Shown piece by piece: positions 53,524 through 63,753 of a DNA stretch of 64,000 nucleotides. The notes beneath the pieces were generated by a model. The model ran no database searches. It was given only the letters and a program-made list of their open reading frames with translations, and was not told the DNA's origin. The translations under genes and the position numbers were made by a program. The DNA is from Aphanomyces cochlioides (lineage: Eukaryota; Oomycota; Saprolegniomycetes; Saprolegniales; Verrucalvaceae). How positions within the stretch are numbered: the stretch's first letter is position 1; each line of letters opens with the position of its first letter. The stretch spans positions 1 to 64,000 of the forward strand of contig JAHQRK010000016.1 in assembly GCA_019828595.1 (NCBI GenBank), in the 5' to 3' direction.

Positions 53524-53583
53524 GTGGCACGCACGCAGCCTCGTCGACCGTTGCAATGAACATCCATGTGCGTCTAGGGAGAG
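53524..53583 (-). pseudogene. 60-bp START-FYVE gene fragment
   Basis: GTGGCACGCACGCAGCCTCG...CTAGGGAGA corresponds to the exon-3 start and intron-2 acceptor of the 49537-50714 gene (50092-50150), with a few mismatches. Confidence 0.6.
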
Positions 53584-53699
53584 AAGCATGTTGGACTTTT
53601 AGGATTTATCGCAGAAGTTGAAATGTCAGTTCTGGTATATTGAAGCGACGGTGGAAATGCAGTCGAGAGAGTTCGTCGATCAAGAATGAGCAACAACCG

Positions 53700-54140
53700 A
53701 TGGGAAATACAATCTCTCGACGGAAGAGTGATAAAATGACGCAAGAGATGGCGGATACAAGCACCACGCTCGTAACTAAACGACGACGACGGCGGCTAGC
53801 AAGCGTTCTCCAGTCAAATCCAACCAAAACATACCTTTGGGCAGTATATCCATGACTTGTGCAGCAAATGGCTGTGTTGAACGCCGTCTTGGAGAACGAC
53901 ATTTCGTCGTTAAGGTCAAAGTTCTCCATGTTTAGACTGTCGTGGGACCCGTCGAGTATTGCTAATGCTATGACCACCCTTAACTGCATTTCCAACGTCT
54001 CTTTGATTGATGGAGAACACTTTTCTCGACGCCCAAGGCCATATTCGATGCAAGAACAACATGCACGATGGTCGACTCCGCTAGAAACAAAGCTGCGCTT
54101 GGATCGCACTTGCCCTCGCGGTCTTCAGCATATCGCCTAG
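53700..54140 (+). pseudogene. MGN-type protein, right paralogue
   Basis: ATG 53700 starts MGNTISRRKSDKMTQEM, followed by a poly-Arg stretch and a stop at 53855. LNAVLENDISSLRSKFSMF and ISNVSLIDGEHFSRRPRP lie in the next frame to 54140. A splice or a frameshift is needed. Diverged from the left copy except at the 3' end. Confidence 0.4.
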
Positions 54141-54264
54141 GGTGAATAGAGTGAAGAATGCCAACATCCTGTCCTTTGCAAGAAGACGACTGACCACTCT
54201 TCAAACTTGAAGAGTTCAAACTGTCGTCTCCACAGTGGTGCATGCACACTTGAGTATTTCCACC

Positions 54265-55441
54265 ATGCTCCACAAGCTGCCGCTGCCTGCCAACTACTTT
54301 AAAACGCCACAACTCTCGCCAAATCTCAAGTCGTCGCTTGATAACTCGCCCGACGCAATGCACGCAATTTGGTACTCTCAACACCTTTCTCCTGCATTCT
54401 CACGGACGCGGCTGTAGGTTCTCCATGCTCAGCTCTCCCACGGCCCTGTCCACTGGACGCTCTTGCGTGAACATCATGGCTTCTGCATCTACAGAGGCAG
54501 CGACGTCAATACGTCGTCGAATCTTGCAATGTATTGCAGCACAATCCAAGTACGAGGGACGATAGAAGAGGTCGCGGCGCTCTTTAGTCCACAAGCTTCT
54601 CCGCCAACAGCGCCAACTTTCGAGCGAATTGTGCCAATGCGTTTTCTTCCAACTGTTCTTGACCAAGCGACGTTGTTGACACTGGCGCTGCCATCAACTT
54701 CGCAGCCTCGACACTACCGAGGAATCCACTGGACGGCCTTTCAGTCTCCGTCGCGGATTGCCAAGAGCCGCGACTGCTGTTTCCTCGAGGTCAGTCGCTT
54801 CATTCCTCACCTCTCTGATGTAATTGTCTCCCTAGACGCACATGGATGTTCAGTGCGACGGTCGACGAGGCTGGGTGCGTGCCACCACTTCCGTGCAAAT
54901 GCCAGAATGCCCAGAACTTCCTCAATACGGCCTTGTGCGCATGGACTTTCAGCGATGCGGCCACGTCGTCTTTGAGTCTTTGGATCGTCCTGGGTATTTG
55001 GACGTCCTTCACATGACTCAAGTCGATCTCAAGGGCTCCGTGCCTGACTTTGTCACCGAGTTGGCCATGAGGAGGATCTGCAAAGGCTTGAGAGACTTGC
55101 ACAAAGCCATGAGTGCCAGGCGCCTGCTCTCTCAAGGCACAGAGCTCATTCTCCACGGCGCGCGGACTTGTGCCTTGTGCGCTACGATGTTTGCTTACGG
55201 TGCCGACAAAATCCACTGCCGCTTTTGCAACCTCGTCGTGTGCAAACCATGCAGCACTCAGTGGGTCCTTCCTGGTCTCCACGACAACGTATGCAGACAC
55301 TGCGCACAAGAGAAAACCTCGGCTCCTCCAAGTTCTCAATCCATGATGGATCGCAACGTTCGTCGTTCCTTGCCGTCGTTGATTCCAGAGGAAGACTCCC
55401 CTCGCTCTGAAGTCGCCAGCCGTAGTGAAGTCATCGGATAA
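54265..55441 (+). pseudogene. START-FYVE gene, right-arm copy with 1-bp deletion in exon 1
   Basis: Exons 54265-54371, 54418-54789 and 54836-55441, identical to the left copy except that GATAAACTCG is GATAACTCG near 54340. This shifts exon 1 out of frame before the first intron. It is the clearest sequence difference seen between the arms, so it postdates their homogenisation (or is a sequencing slip). Confidence 0.8.
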
Positions 55442-55780
55442 TTCTTTGCATGGAGTTAGTGTTGTTCCTCTTGGACAGAATTTGCACGATGCTGTCGTTC
55501 GTCTTGTCAGTCAACTGGAGCTGGTATGTCCTTGGAGTACAAAAAAATTCTCCGTGGATTAAAGAGATGTCGGAAATGCCGCCGAGCACGAGCAGCCCTT
55601 GAGAGGAATGCATACCTCACGCCAGCAGTTCAACGATGCTTTGGATGCAGAAGGGTGACAATGCACAAGCTAACAGATAACAAACCTTCTCCTGAGAGTC
55701 AATGTGGGCGAGGCTGGAAAGAATAATTCGAATTTGAGGACAACACGCAGACTGCTTGATGAAATCTTGATATACCAATA

Positions 55781-57114
55781 CTAGAAAAGAAACTCGCCAC
55801 CACGATCAGCGTCCAGAGCTTGTTTAAAACTTGCCAATGGTTCAGCATGCGCGGCTTGTCCATTATGTTGTTTCCACTTGATTCGTTTTGTTTCAACTGG
55901 TCGACTTGGATGGGTCATACTCTCAATCAACGGTACAAAGTCTTCCATAGAGCTCTCAGTGAGATCCAATTCGCAAATAAACTCGTTCTTCTCAAGTGCC
56001 ATGGCAATACTTTGAGCAATCTCAGAGTTCATTTTGTTAATATCGAGTGCCCGGGACATTTCGCAAGCAGTGGCACTAACGTACGCCAAGATCTTCGACT
56101 CAATTTGATGTCACACCATGTCAAGCATTTAAAACAAGTCTTGGGCAACACTTGCAGCAGTGCTATGAATGCGCTTCTTTCTCGAACATGGTATCCAAAT
56201 ATTGTGAGATCGGTCACGTTCCAGCCCTCTAAACGTCCAGCCAAAGATACGATAAAGTCACAGTCGGAGTACCATACTTCCAATGACCTGATGGAGAAAG
56301 TGAACTTTGAAAAATCCAAGTCGTAGGCACCTCTCGCATCGAGGGTGAGTTCATCCATAGTTGAGCAATTCACCAGCCTGAGAGCAATGTCAATGTTGTA
56401 CTGTTCATGGCACCCGTCGAAGGAAAAAGTTTGGACGGGATGGGAGCTGAACCATGCAACCAGATCAAGCACGTTGGACTCTTTTAATTCGACATTCATC
56501 TTGGTGACAAGCTTCAGGCTCGTAATCTTTGTAGAGCGGGCAATTAGGGGACGCAGATAATCCAAAGTGTCTTCGACCTGCATGTTAAAATATGACAAGT
56601 GGGCAAGTCGGGGTAAGACACTTGTCAACGCCGATGTATCATTTTTGTAGAAGACACCATAGAGCCGTGTTATGCGCAGTTCGGTCCACTCGTTCAAAAT
56701 TTCTTGAGGAATTGGGAATTGACAGGCAATCCATTCAACATGAACCGCTGGATTGAGATGTTTCCTGAGCCACTTGACGTCCGTCATATCAATGATCAGC
56801 ACGCTAGAATAATACTTGGCAACATCTTCATACGACGACCTGAATTTGGACTCGAGAATCGTACTATCGAGACGCAAACAAGGCCACAAGTCTTTAGTGT
56901 CGCGTACCAAACCCAGCTTGTGAAGATCCTCGAGTGGTCCCAGGACATTGAGTGGAACGAGAGCTTTCAAGAAAGTGAACAGATCTGCCACGTCTGGAAT
57001 CGAAAACGCAATCTTTATGATCAAATCTTCAGGTAGCACTGTCCACGCTGACACCACATTGACCTTGCGTTTCTTCGCCTGGGCACCATCTCGTCCTTGG
57101 TGTCCGCTGGTCAT
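55781..57114 (-). pseudogene. F-box/LRR-like protein, right-arm copy, frameshifted
   Basis: Mirror of 47864-49197, starting at ATG 57114, with the same 10-bp deletion. See the left copy. Confidence 0.7.
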
Positions 57115-57129
57115 ACTCTTCAAATTGAC

Positions 57130-57176
57130 AACTGTACGTAAAGTATCTGTAAAGTGTACACTTTACGTATACTTCC
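57130..57176. promoter_or_regulatory. Palindromic motif, copy 3 (mirror of copy 1)
   Basis: Mirror image of 47802-47848, 15 bp upstream of ATG 57114. Confidence 0.5.
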
Positions 57177-58014
57177 ATGTAAGCGCATCAAACAAGTCTT
57201 GAGTGACTCCCACTGGAAGGACTGCTTCAAAGCAAACGCCTTGTGACTTGCTGGCCAATGTACAGTTCATTCTCTTGCGCACCTACTCGGACGTCTCGTT
57301 CGCTCTCATGAAGTTGAGATAGCACTGCTTTTGCAAGGTTTTTCTTGCTTGGTATTCGAGCTACTGGTGCCACCGCGCGAGGCAAAAGAGCACGGCTGTT
57401 CAATGCCACACTCTGAGTGTTCGATACAGAAGCACTATGATGTTTCCGAGGTCGCCAGCCAATGCATGATCCCTCGACACTACTGATTGACGACATTGAA
57501 CGCAAGCGCAGTGGTCCCTGATGAAAGCAGCGTGTTCAAGTGCAAACGCCAAGGTGCAAAACAGAATCAGCGTTTGACTGGAAGAGAGCAGCAGAACCAA
57601 ACGTCGAAACGCGGCAACCGCGCAAGAAAACACAGCGTATTGCAACTCAATTTGATGCCACAGTAGATTCACCCTCTCCTGTTAGAAGATCGCCGAACAA
57701 GTCTGACCTTGACATGGCGCTAGTTGAGCTATCAAGGCTTGATGATAAGTCTTGATATCTCTACTAGCGCCATGTCGAGGTCATGATTGTTTGGCGATCT
57801 TCTAGCAGTAGAGATAATGCGTGTAGACTCAGTTGTATCGGCTCTGGCATCGACTTCAAGAGTTGCGATGCGTGTCTTTACTTGCGCGGTTGACGTGTTT
57901 CGATTCTTGATTCTGCTGCACTGTCACTGCCCGAGTTATGGGCTTGACTTTGCAAGTTTTGACAGTTGCCCACAACAGAATTGGACAGAGCCAAAGAGGA
58001 AAAAGCCGCGGACG

Positions 58015-59087
58015 ATGACGGCTGCCAACGATAGCAGCACCACTCGCTCACGTCCGTACAAGCCTGTGGCTCGAGTGCCAAACAAGAGAGACCTGGCCAT
58101 TGCAGACGTCGAGTTTTCAAGGCGCGAAGCAGCAGTGGAAGATGTCCATGAGAACAAACGCGACGTCCGCGTCGTTCTAGCGTCTGGAGTGAAGCTGTAC
58201 GAGTGGATGGATAGCACGATGGCCAATATAAGGCAAGGCTATACTTTTGAGGCAGTCGTCGAAGAGGGCGTCAAAGCAGACGAAGTCAACCCCAACACCA
58301 AGTGCGATATTGTCATGGTCAAGCGGTCGGACCTGTTTCGGAAGAGAGCACTTTCAATGGTGAGCTTTGGTATTCATCACATCGCAGAGACGAACCCCTG
58401 CCTATTCCGAGCTTCTGGAGGCATGGAGCTCTTCACGATTGACGCTGCTGGCAATGCGAGTCTGCGTGAGCCAGACCTGTCGTTTGCCAAGATTGGCGGC
58501 CATAAACCACGCTGATTGCTGAAGTCGAAGAGCGCCATCGCAGCGTCGTGTCGCTGGACCAGTGGTGTCGTGGCAATTTCCATACTCCTGGCGTTCGTCT
58601 GGTCTTAGGGTTCAAGCTGTATCCAGCCAATTTGGATGGAGATGTAGCGGCGTTGGTGCTTCAGTATGGTTACAAGAGCGAGAATCAAGTGGAGGTCATG
58701 GATGCCACGCGGGACGTCGAGCCACAAGGCATTCCTCGTGAGATTTGGAGCCGCATTCTCTTTCTTCCCCATCCCACTCGAGCTCAAATGGAGTCGTGTT
58801 TGGATCCTTGGACTCCTGACGACCATGGCTTCTTGACACTTCCTCGGGCCGAATGTCCCTACGGCGCACCAGCTGACGTGCTGAATTCGTCAGCGGAAGA
58901 TTTTCGGCTGCCTCTTCTCTTAACCTGCAATTGTATCAATGAATATATGTTTGCATTGTTGGTGCATACTGTCAGGCCCCACGGCAACTTGCTTCCTTCG
59001 GTATTTTCGGCTTGGAGGCCATCGCAATGCATTGACATTTCCAGGAAACTTGGCAACGCGATGGTTTCGACACTGCTGGTCTACTAG
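58015..59087 (+). pseudogene. Family E, copy E2, frameshifted and with chimeric 3' end
   Basis: Mirror of E1 from ATG 58015, with the same frameshift near 58494. At 58915 the palindrome ends, so the natural terminus (LFKILVHYS) is replaced by about 56 unrelated codons to 59087. Confidence 0.6.
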
Positions 59088-59093
59088 AGAAAT

Positions 59094-59630
59094 TTGCACA
59101 ACAAGTCAGCCCTCGACATTACCGAGGACCCTGGTCGGCGCTTCAGTCTCGATCACGAATTGTTTAAAGCCGCGACTGCTGCTTCCTCGAGATGTGTTGC
59201 TTCATTCATCACACTTTCGTGTACTTCTATCCCTACACGCACTTGGATGTTTATTGCGAGGCTGGGTGCCAGAATGCCCAGAACTTCCTCACTACTGCCT
59301 GGTGCGCATGCACTTTCAACGATGCGGCCGTCTCTCGGACTTGCAAACACTAAACAGACTTGCACAAAGCCGTGAGAGCCAAGCGTCTGCTGTCTCGAGG
59401 TACAGAGCTCATTCTCCACGGAGCGCGGGCTTGTGCATTGTGGGCCCCACAATGTACGCGTCTGCATACTCTGTGGAGTGAAGATACATTGGCATTGACT
59501 GGGCACTCACAACACTTCATAAGAAAAACAATCCCACACCAGCAGTCTTCTGACGACATGGACAAGGGATGCAGTACGACGGTGTACAATCTAGTAGACA
59601 TGAAACCTCTCCTGGGAGTAAAATGAGGGC
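59094..59630 (+). pseudogene. Degenerate START-FYVE relic
   Basis: Scrambled frames keep PECPHYC-like and SRGTELILHGARACAL, and intron-2-like CTTTCGTGTACTTCTATCCC...ACGCAC. Many lesions and an incomplete finger. It belongs to the same family as 49537-50714 but is much older. Confidence 0.6.
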
Positions 59631-59709
59631 GAGGCTGGAAAGAATAATTCGCTATTTGAGGATAACTGGCTGATCACTTGATGCAGATTGTTTCCCTGAT
59701 ACACCAGGA

Positions 59710-60640
59710 TTAGAAAAGAAACTCGCCTCCGCGGTCTTCGACCAACTGCTTCAACATTGCCAATGGTTTAACACGCACGGCATGCCGATGTCGTTGCATC
59801 CATTTACTTCGTTTCTTTTTCACTGGTCGACTAGGGTGCGTCATACTCTTAATCAACGGTTCAAAGTCTTTCATGGCCACTGTACTCCCAGTGAGATCTA
59901 ATTCACAAATGGACTCGTTCTGTTCGAGTGCCATAGCAATACTTTGTGCAATCTCAGAGTGCAATTTTTCAATGCAGAGTGTCAGCCTTTCGACAGGACA
60001 TTTTGCGAGCAGCGGGACAAACTCACGCCAATGTTCCTGATCCAATTTGATATTGTGCCATCTCAAGGATTTCATAGAAGTCTTGGGCAACACTTCAAGT
60101 AGGGCTTCGTACGCGCTTTTCTCTCGAGCATGACATCCAAATATTTTGAGATCGGTCACTCTTGATCCTTCTAATCGTCCAGCCATAGATTCGATAAAGT
60201 GACAGTTGGGGTGCCATATATCCAACGATCTCATGGAGAAAGTGAACTTTGAAAAATCCAAGCCGTTGGCACCAGTCGTATTAAGCGTGAGTTCATCCAT
60301 AGTTGGGCAATTGACCATGGCTTCGTAAAACTTTTGCCTGACAGCAATGCTGATGTGTTCCCATGAATAACATCCGTCGAAGGAAAACTTTTGGACAGGT
60401 TTAGAGCATAACCATGTAACCAGATCAAGCACGTTGGACTCTTTCACTTGGTTATTAACCATGGAGAGAAGCTTCAGATCTGTAAGCAGTGTAGAGCAAG
60501 TAGCGCACATACATGATCCAATGTGTCTGCGACTTCCATCTCAAAACTGGACAAGTGGGGAAGTCGGGGAAAGACGTACGTCAACGCTGAAGTATTTCGT
60601 TTGTAGAAGTAACCATTGAGCCGTGTTATGCGCAGTTCGG
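59710..60640 (-). pseudogene. F-box/LRR-like gene copy 3, 3' part
   Basis: Open for 266 codons to 59710, keeping the C-terminus that is out of frame in the palindrome copies (LAKCPVERLTLCIEKLHSEIAQS, GGEFLF). The 5' side continues in other frames to ~60640 and then stops at an unrelated insertion. Confidence 0.65.
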
Positions 60641-61809
60641 TCCACCCTTCTGACCCGACAGCGACATATATTTCCCATGATTTGTCTGGTATAAATCGAG
60701 TGGAAGATATTCATTTGTCTCATAATTGTACTCGATGGACTTGTTGTACTTACAGAATTACAACTGGGAAGAACTTACATTTGGACTATTGTTATCAATT
60801 CTAAAATAGAGCTGTCCAGTGATATTTCCAGCGAAGACGTTGATGGATCGGGAAACTTGGTTGATGCCTTGGACGATTCTTTGATTGTGTCTTTATACCT
60901 TTCTCACCACAGTCTTCATGACAGATACTGGCTTCAGTTAGCGGCATTCCTGAAAAATATTACTGATTGTAAATGATATTGGATGGATAGCCCAAAGTGT
61001 AAAGTAAAAGAACCATTGAAAACAACGATACCATCGATCATTTGAGAGTTGACGCATAACCCATTGGTTCTGAAGGTTTTGATTGAATCTGTCACAGATC
61101 CAGACGAGAAATTTAATTCAAGTCTGTGGATATTTAAAGATGTGACTTGAGCCAAGATGGGATGTTCACCATTCAACCGTTTGGTTGTGAACTTGGAGTC
61201 TTGGTCGAATTACTTGGTACAACCGCTGTATCATCAGTCAAACTAAGTGTGCAGTACTCCACAACGAGTCTTTGTAAATGAAACATTCGTGGATGCACCT
61301 CGACCAAAGGACCAATATTCATTCCATACATTTCGATTCCAACTATAGGTAACTGAGCCATTTGATCGATCCACGAGAGCGGTAACTCGTCGAAGTCATC
61401 ATTTTTGTAATCAGTACGTTGTGAGGTGATAAAATCTGTCTGAGAGTTTCTGGGTCGACGAAACAATGAGTATGAACTCGCTTAACATACGCAGTCAAGG
61501 CGGCGAATGAGTCAATCTGCTCCACTTCACGAATACGCAGCTCCAGCCACACGTCCGCATTGTCAATATCGCCAGGGAGACGGCGAAATCTTTGCATGTT
61601 ATCGAGGCATGGGTTGTCTTCGAAGGCTTCCAAATATGCAGCCAGGGCGTCAAATGTGGGTAAATATTCCGCAATCTACCCCATCAAGTCGGAATTCATG
61701 GTTAATGCATGCATCACAGTGGCTCTGCAGACGGTGACGGTTTGGGCGTACGGACGTTGAGCTGGCGATCAGTTTAGGTACGATTTTGAAATAATACTAC
61801 GTAGTAAGT
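60641..61809. other. Insertion separating the two halves of F-box-like copy 3
   Basis: ~1.17 kb of sequence absent from the other copies. It carries the LRR-like relic described next. No terminal repeats were identified. Confidence 0.5.
60934..61633 (-). pseudogene. Relic of a second LRR-like family
   Basis: Minus-strand frames in three pieces: LEAFEDNPCLDNMQRFRRLPGDI, VHTHCFVDPETLRQILSPHN, then IDQMAQLPIVGIEMYGMN and SLNIHRLELNF. The pieces read collinearly with frameshifts, so this was one gene. Leu spacing suggests LRR-like repeats; the family is otherwise unrecognised. Confidence 0.45.
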
Positions 61810-62321
61810 GCGAATTCTGCTTCTGGATTGCCCATGACCCAAATACATGTAGATGTCTGCGACCTGCATTTTAAAACATGACAAGTAGGGAAGTCGAGGT
61901 AAGACAGACGTCAACTTCGATGTATCATCTTTGTAGAAGACACCATTGAGCCGTGTTATGCGCAGTTCGGTCCACTCGTTCAAAATTTCTTGAGGAATTG
62001 GAAATCACTGGCAATCCATTCAACTTGAACTGCTGGATTGAGATGTTTCCTAAGCCACTTGACATCCGTCACATCATGGATCAGCACGCTGGAATAGTAC
62101 TTGGCAATAACTTCATACGACGACCTGAATTTTGACTTGAGAGTCGTATTATTTAGCTGCAAGCAAGGCCATAAATCTTTGTGTTCGCGTTTCAAACCCA
62201 GTTTGTGAAATGTTCGAGCGATCCAAGGAGAGCTTTCAAGAAAGTGAACAGGTCTGCAGCGTCTGGAATCGTAAATGCAATCTTCATGATCAAATCTTGA
62301 GGGAGTACAGTCCACGCTGGC
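61810..62321 (-). pseudogene. F-box/LRR-like gene copy 3, 5' part, cut by an LTR
   Basis: Starts at WTVLPQDLIMKIAFTIP (F-box-like) and continues in shifting frames through KDLWPCLQLN and ELRITRLNGVFYKDD. The retrotransposon LTR begins immediately upstream at 62322, removing the first ~25 codons. Confidence 0.65.
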
Positions 62322-62584
62322 TGTAACCGTGCAATGTCTGGCAGGTACATAAGATGAGAGCGCGGTCTGCGCATTGACCTGGCGCCCTGCAGTAGCGGTT
62401 CCCCGCGCTCTGCTGTGTGAACGACTGGCCTTGGGAGGCCACAGAAGTTGAAGCTCCTAGTGAGGCTGTGCGATAGCCAACGAGAAACAAGACAGGAATG
62501 AGACTTAGGTTGCTTTAACTTTAATTCACTCTTACACTTCAGTCGCAGTTCACACGCGCCTGATATCCTCTGCGCCCGGTTACA
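62322..62584 (+). repeat. 5' LTR (263 bp)
   Basis: Begins TGTAACCG and ends CGGTTACA, an 8-bp perfect terminal inverted repeat. Two bases later TGGTAGCACTCTAG (62587) is a plausible tRNA primer-binding site. The 3' LTR lies beyond the window. Confidence 0.75.
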
Positions 62585-62613
62585 CCTGGTAGCACTCTAG
62601 TTCGTCCAGGACC

Positions 62614-63753
62614 ATGGACGCTGCGCCCCCAACGTCGACGATCGACGTTTCCCACTTCTCACCCGAACAGCAAGCTACTCTGACCGAGCTGCTTCGCTTG
62701 ATCCCCGAGAACTTCGTTCGGGGATTGTTCAGTGGGGTGAACCCTCAAGACCAGATCATAGTCATTGAGAGCTTCCGCCTGCATGGCGAAGCAACCGCGC
62801 AGTCAGCGGCCCATGCCGCTGCGCAACGTACTCAAGAAGAGGCGGCGTTGCTCTATGAAGCAGACCTGTTGAAGGCCACGGCAAAGATCGCCAGCCTTGA
62901 AGAGTCCAACAGGGACCTGGCTGACCAAGCCAGACGACCCGAAAACCCCTCACCGGGAATTGACGACATCTTCATCGACTCCAGAGTGTCGCGCGACCGA
63001 CCTCTGAAGCTCGAAGTGTCAAAATATGGCGGCGCCGCGGACGAGCACCTGTTCCGCTGGGTTTCCGAAGTGAAACTCGCCCTTCGCGCCCAGCTCGTAA
63101 CGAACGAGACACTGCGCGTTGCTTTCGCGCTATCCAACTTGCAAGGTCGAGCCCGAGACTGGGCCTACAACCTTCACATGTTGGACGACGAGGCCTTCCC
63201 CACGTTCGAATCCTTGATTGAACAACTCAAGGAGCAGTACGTTCATTCGAACGTCGAAATGCGCTATCGCGCAAAGTTCAACCAAGCCAAGCAAGGCAAG
63301 GGAACTATTCAGGAGTTTGTGAACGAACTTCGTTCCATCCTCGGGTCCTTCGAGAACTCCTACAAGATCGACGAGATCGGTCGAGTCTCGGTCTTTATGT
63401 GCGGCCTGAATCAAGGCCCAGCTCGTGACGAGCTTTTCCGTTTGCAGCCTCAAAGGTTCAATGAGGCAATCAGCATCGCGCTGAACACGGAACATTCGCG
63501 CGGTTTAGCGCGTTCTTCAGGCGGATCCCCCGATGTCTCAGCGGACATGGAGATCTCGCGAATGGAAGCGGCCTCTGGTGAAGAGCGCCGCTGTTTCAAT
63601 TGTGGCCAGACTGGTCACTTCGCAAGGAAATGCCCTCAGCCTTCACAGCCGAGGAAGAACCCGAATTACCCCCCACACCGCTCGCGCGGTGGCGCCTATC
63701 GTGGACGTGGGCGTTGCTACGGCCATCGCCAGGGGAAAGAGAACTCCCAGTAG
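62614..63753 (+). CDS. Retrotransposon Gag polyprotein
   Basis: 379 aa from ATG 62614. A coiled-coil-like N-terminal region precedes the retrotransposon gag (capsid) core (ARDWAYNLHML, LIEQLKEQYV, GTIQEFVNELR) and a CCHC zinc knuckle (CFNCGQTGHFARKC, ~residues 326-339) with an Arg/Gly-rich basic tail. Gag forms the particle and packages the RNA. Confidence 0.9.
   Translation: MDAAPPTSTIDVSHFSPEQQATLTELLRLIPENFVRGLFSGVNPQDQIIVIESFRLHGEATAQSAAHAAAQRTQEEAALLYEADLLKATAKIASLEESNRDLADQARRPENPSPGIDDIFIDSRVSRDRPLKLEVSKYGGAADEHLFRWVSEVKLALRAQLVTNETLRVAFALSNLQGRARDWAYNLHMLDDEAFPTFESLIEQLKEQYVHSNVEMRYRAKFNQAKQGKGTIQEFVNELRSILGSFENSYKIDEIGRVSVFMCGLNQGPARDELFRLQPQRFNEAISIALNTEHSRGLARSSGGSPDVSADMEISRMEAASGEERRCFNCGQTGHFARKCPQPSQPRKNPNYPPHRSRGGAYRGRGRCYGHRQGKENSQ

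Larger units (their letters stand above)
54164..58915. repeat. Palindrome II, right arm (4.75 kb)
   Basis: Mirror of 46063-50815. The outer end at 58915 falls inside family E and joins it to unrelated sequence. Confidence 0.95.
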
